NCBI GenBank assembly: GCA_937927985.1
Contig: CALFWH010000026.1
Location: 1 to 10,915, forward strand
Source: an uncultured bacterium
GTDB taxonomy: Bacteria; DRYD01
DNA length: 10,915 nt
Direction: 5' to 3'
A program made the translations under genes and the position numbers. Below are positions 1 through 6,758 of this stretch, piece by piece. Numbering within the stretch: position 1 is the first letter of the stretch; the number at the start of each line of letters is the position of its first letter. A model generated the notes under the pieces. That model made no database searches, was not told the DNA's origin, and saw only the letters and a program-made list of their open reading frames with translations.

Positions 1-708
1 AAATTCATATTTAATTTTATCGGCAAATTCTGATTGGAGAAAATTAATATTGGAACTAAAAATTAAAAACACAGTTATTGCAACTAAGGGTATAGATAAG
101 CGACTTATGAAATCAGCAAATTTATTTACATAATCTATCTTGTTTGATAATATCTGAGTAACAACTCCCAAAAAGAAGGGTAAAAAGATAAACCATAAAA
201 AACTCTGAATTACTCTTGTATGAAGTATTTCTCTATCAATCCATTGCCCAAACATAAGGAAAATATATAAAGGTAAAAACAAAAACTGAAGTAGTAATAT
301 GATAGGGTTAATTGCAATAGCACTCTTAATATCGGCTTTACCTAAATAACTAAAAGTTATGAACCAGTCAGTACAAGGTACCAACAAAACCAAAGCTACT
401 ACAAACTTAGTATAAAAATCAAGTGGATATATATTTATTGCAAAATAAACAAATAAAGGAATAAAAATAAAATTACCTACTAAATTTGAAAACATAAATT
501 TATAATTCAATTTAGGTATTTGTAGCAAATTAATCTGTATGAAAATAGAATATAGTAATAAACACAGTACTGGATAAATAAGGATTCCAAAATTAGTTGC
601 TATGTCTGGATATTTCAAACCTAAAAAAATTCCCAAAATCATAGAAAGAAAATAGATTAAGAATTGATATTTTTCAAATTGATACCTTTCTATACTAAAT
701 GAAATCAC
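1..708 (-). CDS. ACR3/BASS-superfamily membrane transporter (arsenic-resistance-type), 3' part cut off by window edge
   Basis: The 236 residues visible form a polytopic membrane protein running off the left edge, so the C-terminal part is missing. About seven hydrophobic segments are seen, near residues 16-33, 42-60, 73-93, 101-121, 130-154, 170-187 and 203-219. The segment VPCTDWFITFSYLG (110-123), followed by a polar KAD and a long Leu-rich helix ending in LPLYIFLMFG, resembles the sodium/bile-acid-like fold proteins annotated as arsenic resistance (ACR3-like). Cys112 sits where ACR3 pumps have a functional cysteine. The substrate is inferred only from family resemblance; arsenite, another anion or an organic acid are all possible. 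I chose the GTG at 708, which gives the family-like start ISFSIERYQ. There is no clear Shine-Dalgarno, and it begins 7 bases after the pntB stop, so translational coupling is likely. The next in-frame Met is residue 23, inside the first membrane segment. Confidence 0.7.
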   Translation of the reverse strand, partial: MISFSIERYQFEKYQFLIYFLSMILGIFLGLKYPDIATNFGILIYPVLCLLLYSIFIQINLLQIPKLNYKFMFSNLVGNFIFIPLFVYFAINIYPLDFYTKFVVALVLLVPCTDWFITFSYLGKADIKSAIAINPIILLLQFLFLPLYIFLMFGQWIDREILHTRVIQSFLWFIFLPFFLGVVTQILSNKIDYVNKFADFISRLSIPLVAITVFLIFSSNINFLQSEFADKIKYEF

Positions 709-715
709 TTTAGAT

Positions 716-2098
716 TTAGATATTTTTAATTTCTTGAATTAATTTTTTAAGAGTTTCTTTAGCGTCTCCAAAAAGCATTCTTGTTTTGGGATTAAAGAAT
801 AATTCATTTTCTACTCCTGCAAAACCTGGATTTAAACTTCTTTTCATAAATATTATATTTTCAGCTTGATCAACTTCAAGAATAGGCATACCATAAAGAG
901 GGCTATTGGGGTTATTTTTAGCTGCTGGATTAACTATATCATTTGCACCAACTATTAAAACCACGTCAGTATTTCTAAATTCAGGATTTATTTGCTCCAT
1001 TTCATAAAGTTTAGAATAATCCACTTTTGCTTCTGCTAGTAGTACATTCATATGTCCTGGCATCCTACCAGCAACAGGATGAATAGCATATTTAACCTCT
1101 ACTCCTCTTTTTTCAAGAATTTCTTCTAATTCATGGACTTCATTTTGAGCATTAGATACAGCCATACCATAACCTGGCACTATTATAACCTTTTTAGAAT
1201 AGACTAATAAAACAGCAGCATCTTCAGGAGTTATTTGCTGCACACTACCTTTTGAAGTAATTTCTTCTTTTTTGGTAACCCCAAATCCGCCAAGTATAAC
1301 AGAAAAAACACTTCTATTCATTGCTTTTGCCATTAAGAAGGTAAGTATAGTTCCTGAAGCCCCTACAAGTGTACCTGATACTATCATAGCATTATTATTA
1401 ATAGCAAAACCTCCTATTGAAGCAGCTAATCCTGTAAAAGCATTTAGTAAAGCAATAACTACAGGCATATCAGCCCCACCAATAGGAAAAACTCCACTTA
1501 ACCCCAATAATCCACCTAACAAGAATAAAAACACTAATAAGTAAAACGATGATATACCAACTATTTGCTGGGGATTCAATACTAAAACAACATAAAAGAT
1601 AATTATTAGGATTAAAATTATTAAATTAAAAATTCTAATAAGAGAAGATTTTTTAGCTTTTTCAAAGAATCCCCATAGCTTTGCCATAGCTAACATACTT
1701 CCCACAAAAGAAATACTTCCTATAACTCCACTAAACCCAGCACTTATAACAAAGAATCTATTACCTATATTATTAAAAAACTCAATGATTGCTATAAGGG
1801 CAATAGTCAACCCTCCCATTCCATTAAAGAAAGATACCATTTGAGGCATCTCTGTAAACTTTACAGAATTGGCTAAATAATTACCAACTACGCCCCCTAA
1901 TAATATTGCAAATAAAATAAACCAAATATTATCAAAATGAACTTGAGTATAAAAAAAAGAACAGACTACAGCAATAAACATACCTATAAAAGATAAAAAA
2001 TTACCCTTAATAGCAGTAGAAGGATTTGACATATATTTAATACCAATTATAAAAAGTAAAGCACTTAAAAGGTAACCTGTTTCTCTAATGAATTCCAT
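716..2098 (-). CDS. pntB: NAD(P) transhydrogenase subunit beta
   Basis: This is the membrane and NADP(H)-binding subunit of proton-translocating transhydrogenase, which couples hydride transfer between NADH and NADP+ to the proton gradient in the cytoplasmic membrane. Residues 1-270 are mostly transmembrane helices (domain II) and 290-460 are the NADP-binding domain III. Conserved signatures are PGYGMAVSNAQ (308-318), VAGRMPGHMNVLLAEA (342-357), GANDIVNPAA (384-393), KRS (419-421), GFAGVENELF (425-434) and the membrane Asn219 in LLNAFTG (E. coli Asn222). The length of 460 matches E. coli PntB (about 462). One departure is that MPQMVSFFN puts Asn92 where E. coli has the proton-pathway residue His91. 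ATG 2098 is preceded by GGTGAGG, which overlaps the end of pntAB. Only 3 bases separate the two genes, so translation is likely coupled. Confidence 0.97.
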   Translation of the reverse strand: MEFIRETGYLLSALLFIIGIKYMSNPSTAIKGNFLSFIGMFIAVVCSFFYTQVHFDNIWFILFAILLGGVVGNYLANSVKFTEMPQMVSFFNGMGGLTIALIAIIEFFNNIGNRFFVISAGFSGVIGSISFVGSMLAMAKLWGFFEKAKKSSLIRIFNLIILILIIIFYVVLVLNPQQIVGISSFYLLVFLFLLGGLLGLSGVFPIGGADMPVVIALLNAFTGLAASIGGFAINNNAMIVSGTLVGASGTILTFLMAKAMNRSVFSVILGGFGVTKKEEITSKGSVQQITPEDAAVLLVYSKKVIIVPGYGMAVSNAQNEVHELEEILEKRGVEVKYAIHPVAGRMPGHMNVLLAEAKVDYSKLYEMEQINPEFRNTDVVLIVGANDIVNPAAKNNPNSPLYGMPILEVDQAENIIFMKRSLNPGFAGVENELFFNPKTRMLFGDAKETLKKLIQEIKNI

Positions 2099-2101
2099 TT
2101 C

Positions 2102-2416
2102 TTAATCCTCACCTTTTTGGATATTTTCAGTAGAATTTTGTTGTTTTTTGAATTTTTGTAACATTCTGTGAGTAACTGCATAACCCCCTACAACATTCAA
2201 AGTACCAACAAAAACAGCTAAGAAACTTATTATTTTTAGCAAATTATTATCAACATGTAAAGCTACAAAAATAGCTCCTACAAGTACTATTCCATGAATA
2301 GCATTTGTAGCTGACATTAAAGGGGTATGTAATAAACTAGGTACTTTATTTATCAGCTCAAAACCAAGCATTATAGCTAAAATAAATATATAGATTTTAT
2401 AAAAAACCGATTCCAT
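2102..2416 (-). CDS. pntAB: NAD(P) transhydrogenase subunit alpha, membrane part (alpha2)
   Basis: This is the small membrane subunit of a three-subunit (Rhodospirillum rubrum-type) transhydrogenase; in E. coli the same segment is fused to the C-terminus of PntA. The 104 residues contain three hydrophobic helices, roughly 6-20, 39-54 and 61-80. The family signatures are VPSLLHTPLMSATNAIHG (25-42) and VVGGYAVTHRML (75-86), followed by a Lys/Gln-rich tail. With PntB it forms the proton channel (domain II). A strong Shine-Dalgarno, AAAGGGAGG, lies just before ATG 2416. It begins 21 bases after the pntAA stop and ends 3 bases before pntB, consistent with one operon and stoichiometric synthesis. 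Confidence 0.95.
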   Translation of the reverse strand: MESVFYKIYIFILAIMLGFELINKVPSLLHTPLMSATNAIHGIVLVGAIFVALHVDNNLLKIISFLAVFVGTLNVVGGYAVTHRMLQKFKKQQNSTENIQKGED

Positions 2417-2437
2417 TTTCCCTCCCTTTAAATACTA

Positions 2438-3550
2438 CTAATCCTTTTTACTATTTATCAACTGGTTTATCTTTTCATTTACTATTTTGTTATTAAAGAT
2501 AACTACCACATTTTTATCTATTTCATCTTCGAAATTAGGTTGAATTTGATTAGTATTTTTGGATAAATGTAGTATTAGGTTATAAATGTTTTTTGAATAG
2601 AGTTTGCTAGCATCGAAAGGTAACAAAGAAGGTAAAGATTTAATTCCTATGATAGTTTTATTGTGGTAATTAATTATTTGATCTGGTTGAGTAAGTTCAC
2701 AATTTCCTCCTGCAAATATAGCTAAATCTACAATAACTGAGCCTATCTTCATTTGATCAACCATTGGTTTAGTTATTAATATAGGGGCTTTTTTTCCTGG
2801 TATTGCTGCAGTTGTTATAATTATATCGCTATCTGAAACATAAGGAATTAATATTTCTCTTTCTTTTTGTAATATATCTTCACTAAACTCTTTAGCGTAA
2901 CCTGATTTATCTTCAAATTCCTGGATTTGAAAATCTATGTAGTTACCTCCAACACTTTTAATTTGTTCTTTGGTAGTGGGTCTAGGGTCAAAAGCGTATA
3001 CTTGAGCACCTAATCTTTTAGAAGTAGCGATAGCTTGTAATCCTGCTACTCCAGCTCCTATAACCAAAACCTTAGCTGGAGTAATAGTACCAGCAGCAGT
3101 CATAAGCAAAGGAAACATTTTAATACCATAATTAGCAGCTAGTATAACTGCCTTGTATCCCGCAATAGTAGCCATGGAACTCAAAACATCCATACTTTGT
3201 GCTCTGGATATTCTTGGAATCAACTCCAAAGCTATATAATTCAATTCATTTTCTAATAAAAATTTAATAAAATCAATATCGAAAGGATTATAGATTCCTA
3301 TACATATGCTACCTTTTTTAGGTATTCCTTGGAATCTGTTAATAGATAATATAATATCTGCTTGAAGGATTTCTGATTTTTCTTTTATTTCAGCACCTGC
3401 TTTAAGGTATTCTTCATCTGAAAATCCAGCATTTAAACCACTGTTACTTTCAACAAACACTTTAAATCCTTTTTGTATTAAATTTTTAACGTCTTGTGGA
3501 ACAAGTGAAACTCTATTATCTTGGTTTTCTTTAAGAATTCCTATTATCAT
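2438..3550 (-). CDS. pntAA: NAD(P) transhydrogenase subunit alpha, NAD-binding part (alpha1)
   Basis: This is the soluble NAD(H)-binding domain I, of the alanine dehydrogenase/PNT fold, which docks on PntAB/PntB at the cytoplasmic face. The 370 residues start with the typical MIIGILKENQDNRVSL. They carry PRISRAQSMDVLSSMATIAG (112-131), the Rossmann loop GAGVAG (165-170) followed by FDPRP with Asp188 as the likely NAD-selective acid, IPGKKAPIL (250-258) and DLAIFAGGNCELT (275-287). The mobile-loop segment KSGYAKEFSEDIL is present around 215-227. Length agrees with stand-alone alpha1 subunits (about 370-390). The start fits the family exactly, but only 6 bases separate it from the upstream stop and no Shine-Dalgarno is visible, so reinitiation from the upstream PLP-enzyme gene is likely. 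The C-terminal 50 residues are divergent and Asn/Lys-rich. Confidence 0.95.
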   Translation of the reverse strand: MIIGILKENQDNRVSLVPQDVKNLIQKGFKVFVESNSGLNAGFSDEEYLKAGAEIKEKSEILQADIILSINRFQGIPKKGSICIGIYNPFDIDFIKFLLENELNYIALELIPRISRAQSMDVLSSMATIAGYKAVILAANYGIKMFPLLMTAAGTITPAKVLVIGAGVAGLQAIATSKRLGAQVYAFDPRPTTKEQIKSVGGNYIDFQIQEFEDKSGYAKEFSEDILQKEREILIPYVSDSDIIITTAAIPGKKAPILITKPMVDQMKIGSVIVDLAIFAGGNCELTQPDQIINYHNKTIIGIKSLPSLLPFDASKLYSKNIYNLILHLSKNTNQIQPNFEDEIDKNVVVIFNNKIVNEKINQLINSKKD

Positions 3551-3556
3551 AGTGTT

Positions 3557-4702
3557 TTATGTTATGCTTTTTGAAATGTTTTTCTTAGATGTATTTAAAA
3601 AAGCTTGCTTTAAATCCTCTATTATATCTTCAACTTCTTCAATACCTACTGATAATCTAATGAGATTGTTAGGAATATTTTCAATACCTTTGTGGGTAGA
3701 ATAGTAAGGTACGCAGATTAAAGATTCCACTCCCCCAAGGCTAACAGCATGTGAAATTAATTTTAAGGATGATATGAATCTGTAAATATCCTCTTGATCC
3801 AAGTTAACTGTAAAACTAAATGTGCCTCCCAATCCTTTAACATTAGGACTTAAATTTTCAATTTTTGGAAAAAACACTTCTTGGACAAAATCCTGAGTTT
3901 TAAGGAATTCTACTACCTTTATAGCATTTTGTTGATGTTTTTCCATTCTTATGGATAATGTTTTTAATCCTCTTAGTATAAGATAGCTATCAAACGGGCT
4001 AAGTTGATTACCAAAAGAATCTCTGTATTGCTTAATTTTTTCATAAAGAGATGGATTATTTAACATTACAGCTCCACCTATACTATCACTATGACCATTT
4101 AAATACTTAGTTAAGCTATGTACTACAATATCCACCTGATCAGCTAAAGGATTATAAAAATAAGGAGTTAAGAAAGTATTATCAAATACTATGATTATTT
4201 CTGGATTTTTTGATTTAATTTTTTTAATCAATTGATTAACATTTACAGTTTTCATTAATGGATTTGTAGGAGATTCTAACCAAACCAAACAGTATTCTGT
4301 AAAATCAATATTATCGATATTCTGAGTAAAATCTACATAATCTACTTTTATGTTATATTTAGGGAGAAAATGATTAAATATTTTCTTGGTAACTGAATAT
4401 AAGTCATCAAAAGCTAAAACTTTATTAGAGGGATTAAGAAGAGAGAATAAGCAAGAAGTAATAGCAGCCATACCACTTGAAAAAACTAAACAATAATTTG
4501 CTTTTTCTATATAAGCTAATTTTTTTTCAAGTGTTTCTCTTGTTTGATTATTATATCTTTGATAAAATAATCCAGTAGGTTCAAGTGATTCTAGCTGGTA
4601 AGTAGAGGTAAGGTGAATAGATTTAACTACATCACCTTCAGGATTATCAAAAAAGGGTTTTTCTCCTAGATGAATTAGTGCAGTTTGGAATCCATAGTTC
4701 AT
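3557..4702 (-). CDS. Cys/Met-metabolism PLP-dependent enzyme (cystathionine gamma-lyase/gamma-synthase type)
   Basis: This is a cytoplasmic trans-sulfuration-family enzyme acting on homoserine- or cysteine-derived sulfur amino acids through pyridoxal phosphate. Visible signatures are YQRYNNQTR (47-55), the phosphate-binding SSGMAA (75-80), ESPTNP (143-148), DNTF (174-177), the Schiff-base lysine Lys199 in HSLTKYLNGHSD, SPFDSYLILRGLKTL (235-249), SLGGVESLI (321-329) and the carboxylate-binding Arg in LIRLSVGIE (347-355). Length 381 is normal. The YxRxxNPT motif reads NNQT instead of NPT, and the stretch after SLGGVES (CVPYYSTH) differs from the common HPxxMTH, so I cannot decide between gamma-synthase, gamma-lyase and methionine gamma-lyase. 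ATG 4702 has an excellent Shine-Dalgarno, AAAGGAGG, about 8 bases upstream. It sits between mnmA and pntAA, with 35 and 6 bases between. Confidence 0.9.
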   Translation of the reverse strand: MNYGFQTALIHLGEKPFFDNPEGDVVKSIHLTSTYQLESLEPTGLFYQRYNNQTRETLEKKLAYIEKANYCLVFSSGMAAITSCLFSLLNPSNKVLAFDDLYSVTKKIFNHFLPKYNIKVDYVDFTQNIDNIDFTEYCLVWLESPTNPLMKTVNVNQLIKKIKSKNPEIIIVFDNTFLTPYFYNPLADQVDIVVHSLTKYLNGHSDSIGGAVMLNNPSLYEKIKQYRDSFGNQLSPFDSYLILRGLKTLSIRMEKHQQNAIKVVEFLKTQDFVQEVFFPKIENLSPNVKGLGGTFSFTVNLDQEDIYRFISSLKLISHAVSLGGVESLICVPYYSTHKGIENIPNNLIRLSVGIEEVEDIIEDLKQAFLNTSKKNISKSIT

Positions 4703-4715
4703 CGGAATCTCCTCC

Positions 4716-4742
4716 TTTAAAAAATTAATTTAAAAAATTAAT
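4716..4742. repeat. Tandem 13-base AT-rich repeat at the mnmA 3' end
   Basis: The 14-base unit TTTAAAAAATTAAT occurs at 4716-4729 and again at 4729-4742, sharing one base, for a period of 13. The second copy includes the mnmA stop codon and the first lies beside the Shine-Dalgarno of the PLP-enzyme gene. It may be a local duplication without function, or a weakly structured spacer. No T-run terminator is associated with it. Confidence 0.7.
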
Positions 4743-5910
4743 CCATTATTACTTTATCTATTGTGGCGGCTCCTATTAGTATGTCATTATTATAAAAGGA
4801 TATAATTTGTCCTGGAGTAATAGCTAATTGTTTTTCATAAAATTCAACCTCTATTATATCTTGATCTATTTTCTTTACAACACATCTAGTAGGCTCATGA
4901 GTATATCTTATTTTTGCTGATAGGTTTTCAAATTCTGGAATTATCCAATTTAGATTTCTAGCTATTAATTTTTTTTGATAGAGATCTTCTTTTTCTCCAA
5001 CAACGATTGTATTAGTAGATGAGTCTATATTTATAACGTAAAGGGGTTTAGAGGATGACAAACCTATACCTTTTCTCTGACCTATGGTATAGAGATGTAT
5101 TCCTTTGTGAAATCCCAGAATTTTGCCAGTTTTATCCTTTATTAATCCATTTTCTATTGGTTGATTCTTGAATATTTCAATATATTTTGAGGATATAAAA
5201 TTTTGGCTATCTGGTTTATTATATACTTTTAGATTGTAGTATTTTGCTATTTTTCTGGTAAATTCTTTATTTTCTATGTATCCCAGAGGGAAAATGGATT
5301 TTTCAAAGTGCTTTTGGTTTAGATAAGAAAGATAATATGATTGATCTTTTTTAAGATAGTTAGCTTTAGCAAGGGTATACAAGCCTTTATAAATTATTTT
5401 TTTAACGTAATGCCCAGTAGAAAAATAATCAAAATTTATTTTTGATTGGATAGCTTTTTCAAGTAGATGTTCAAATTTCATTTGCCAATTACATTTAACA
5501 CAGGGATTAGGAGTTCTTCCGTTAAAGTACTCATTTTTGAAGTAATCAAGTATTTGTTGATATTCTTCAACTAAATCTATGATGTATAATTCTGTATTTA
5601 GTTGTTTTGTTATAGTTATGATATCGTTAATATCTTCAATTTCTTCAGGGCCAAAGCAGCCATGTGTTTTATTTTTGGAGATATCTTGAAAGATTTTTTC
5701 ATATTTAGGATTCCAAATTTTCATTGTTATAGCAAAGACATTAAATCCCAATTCTTTAAGTATTGCTAAGTTAGCTGCTGAATCCACTCCACCACTTAAC
5801 CCCACTGCTATTTTAGAATTTTTAAAAACACCAATCTTATCCAATTCAATTTCTGCGTTTTGTAAAAATGTTTGATATTGTTTTTTAAAATCTAGATCTG
5901 AGTTAATCAT
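4738..5910 (-). CDS. mnmA: tRNA-specific 2-thiouridylase MnmA, variant lacking the second canonical cysteine
   Basis: MnmA puts sulfur on the wobble uridine of Glu, Gln and Lys tRNAs (s2U34), using ATP to adenylate the base. The PP-loop GLSGGVDSA is at 37-45, TPNPCVKCN at 133-141, STGHY at 164-168, KKDQSYYL at 187-194 and GQRKGIGL at 277-284, followed by the beta-barrel and C-terminal domains. Length 390 is slightly above usual (about 360) because some 30 residues precede the PP-loop strand. The expected SQxICF motif with the persulfide-carrying cysteine (E. coli Cys199) reads SQNFIS (235-240), with no cysteine between 141 and 342. Instead there are Cys85 (in GCFGP), Cys137 and Cys140 (CxxC); Cys140 matches E. 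coli Cys102. This looks like a distinct MnmA subfamily rather than a decayed gene, since all other motifs are intact. ATG 5910 is 2 bases from the clpP stop with no Shine-Dalgarno, so coupling is likely. Confidence 0.92.
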   Translation of the reverse strand: MINSDLDFKKQYQTFLQNAEIELDKIGVFKNSKIAVGLSGGVDSAANLAILKELGFNVFAITMKIWNPKYEKIFQDISKNKTHGCFGPEEIEDINDIITITKQLNTELYIIDLVEEYQQILDYFKNEYFNGRTPNPCVKCNWQMKFEHLLEKAIQSKINFDYFSTGHYVKKIIYKGLYTLAKANYLKKDQSYYLSYLNQKHFEKSIFPLGYIENKEFTRKIAKYYNLKVYNKPDSQNFISSKYIEIFKNQPIENGLIKDKTGKILGFHKGIHLYTIGQRKGIGLSSSKPLYVINIDSSTNTIVVGEKEDLYQKKLIARNLNWIIPEFENLSAKIRYTHEPTRCVVKKIDQDIIEVEFYEKQLAITPGQIISFYNNDILIGAATIDKVIMD

Positions 5911-5912
5911 AG

Positions 5913-6551
5913 TTATTGTATATTATCTGGGCTAAGAGGGGTTACATTTCTAGTTTCTGGAGTGATTATATCATCAATTATTCCATATTCCTTAGCTTCT
6001 TGTGCAGACATGTAGTAATCTCTATCAGTATCTTTTTCTATTTTTTCTATGGGTTGGCCTGTATGATTTGATAGTATTTCATTTATTATTTTTTTGAGTC
6101 TATTGATTTCTTTAGCATGAATTTCTATGTCTGTAGCTTGTCCACCTATACCTTTTATCCAGGGTTGGTGAATCATTATTCTAGAGTATGGTAAAGCGAA
6201 TCTTTTACCTTTAGCTCCACCTGCAAGTAAAACAGCTGCTGCACTTGCTGCCATACCAACACAAATAGTAGATACATCAGGTTTAATAACTCTCATAGTA
6301 TCGTAAATAGCTAAAGCTGCTGATATACTACCACCTGGGCTATTGATATAAAGATCAATATCTTTATCAGGATCTTCTTTTTCGAGGAATAATAATTGAG
6401 CTATAATGAGGTTAGCTAAGTGATCTTCTATAGCGTCACCTAGGAATATAATTCTTTCTTTTAGTAATCTAGAGAATATATCGTAAGATCTTTCTCCTCG
6501 TGGTGTTTGTTCAACAACTATGGGCACTAGAGTATTGCGTATTATTTCCAT
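5913..6551 (-). CDS. clpP: ATP-dependent Clp protease proteolytic subunit
   Basis: ClpP is the serine peptidase that forms the double-heptamer chamber and degrades proteins unfolded by ClpX/ClpA/ClpC ATPases in the cytoplasm. The catalytic triad is visible: Ser103 in GMAAS, His128 in IMIHQP and Asp178, the last Asp of KDTDRD. Also present are the oxyanion-region INSPGGS (69-75) and the N-terminal axial loop start [21 protein letters not shown]. Length 212 is typical. Relative to the Staphylococcus aureus and E. coli enzymes there is one extra residue after HQP (WIKGIGGQ). ATG 6551 has an AAGGGGG Shine-Dalgarno about 8 bases upstream. It begins 19 bases after tRNA-Val on the same strand with no room for its own promoter, and 2 bases before mnmA. 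No clpX follows. Confidence 0.98.
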   Translation of the reverse strand: MEIIRNTLVPIVVEQTPRGERSYDIFSRLLKERIIFLGDAIEDHLANLIIAQLLFLEKEDPDKDIDLYINSPGGSISAALAIYDTMRVIKPDVSTICVGMAASAAAVLLAGGAKGKRFALPYSRIMIHQPWIKGIGGQATDIEIHAKEINRLKKIINEILSNHTGQPIEKIEKDTDRDYYMSAQEAKEYGIIDDIITPETRNVTPLSPDNIQ

Positions 6552-6570
6552 ATATTTTCCCCCTTTTTAG

Positions 6571-6643
6571 TGGGCGGAATAGGAATTGAACCTATGACCT
6601 CCTGCTTGTGAAACAGGCGCTCTAACCTCTGAGCTATCCGCCC
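6571..6643 (-). tRNA. tRNA-Val, anticodon CAC
   Basis: The full cloverleaf is visible: acceptor GGGCGGA paired with TCCGCCC, D-stem GCTC/GAGC, anticodon stem CCTGT/GCAGG around loop TTCACAA, T-stem ATAGG/CCTAT with loop TTCAATT, and discriminator A at 6571. The anticodon CAC (plus-strand bases 6608-6610) reads GUG valine codons. The length is 73 without CCA; the CCA end is not encoded (the next bases are CTA) and must be added enzymatically. It is the first element of the leftward unit, 19 bases before clpP. Confidence 0.97.
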
Positions 6644-6677
6644 CCTACATTTTAATTATTAATAAAATTTTACAAAA
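6643..6677 (-). promoter_or_regulatory. Candidate promoter for tRNA-Val and the leftward operon
   Basis: On the minus strand TAAAAT (6654 to 6649) resembles a -10 box and lies 5 bases before the mature tRNA 5' end at 6643. Upstream, TTGTAA (6675 to 6670, spacing 15) or TTTGTA (6676 to 6671, spacing 16) could serve as a weak -35. The region is so AT-rich that chance matches are likely. The support is position: it is the only gap upstream of a long gene series, and the start point would fall on the tRNA end. Confidence 0.45.
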
Positions 6678-6688
6678 AAAAGCTTTAA

Positions 6689-6708
6689 CCTTTTACGTAA
6701 TTAAAAGG
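6689..6708. promoter_or_regulatory. Perfect inverted repeat in the divergent intergenic region, candidate operator
   Basis: CCTTTTA (6689-6695) and TAAAAGG (6702-6708) form a perfect 7-base inverted repeat around a 6-base spacer, with the palindrome TTACGTAA overlapping the left arm. It lies between the tRNA-Val promoter candidate and the stalk-protein gene in the only divergent gap (6644-6758). It could be a repressor site affecting both directions. No T-run follows on either strand, so an intrinsic terminator is unlikely. In such AT-rich DNA the repeat could be fortuitous. A convincing promoter for the rightward gene was not found; TAGAAT at 6718-6723 is only a possible -10. Confidence 0.4.
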
Positions 6709-6758
6709 ATAGAAATTTAGAATATAGAAATTAATTGATATAAAGAGGGGGTGGAATT

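Noticed and set aside
1272-1544. Open frame of 90 codons on the plus strand inside pntB
   Set aside because: Antisense shadow of a fully conserved membrane-protein gene; Pro/Asn-rich composition, no start signal and no recognisable domain.
4738-5910. mnmA as a decaying pseudogene because the second catalytic cysteine is missing
   Set aside because: The frame is intact, the PP-loop and all other family motifs are conserved, and extra cysteines are present, which fits a distinct active subfamily better.
6669-6703. TTTACA at 6669-6674 as -35 of the stalk-protein gene
   Set aside because: No -10-like hexamer at a normal distance; chance matches are common in this AT-rich gap.
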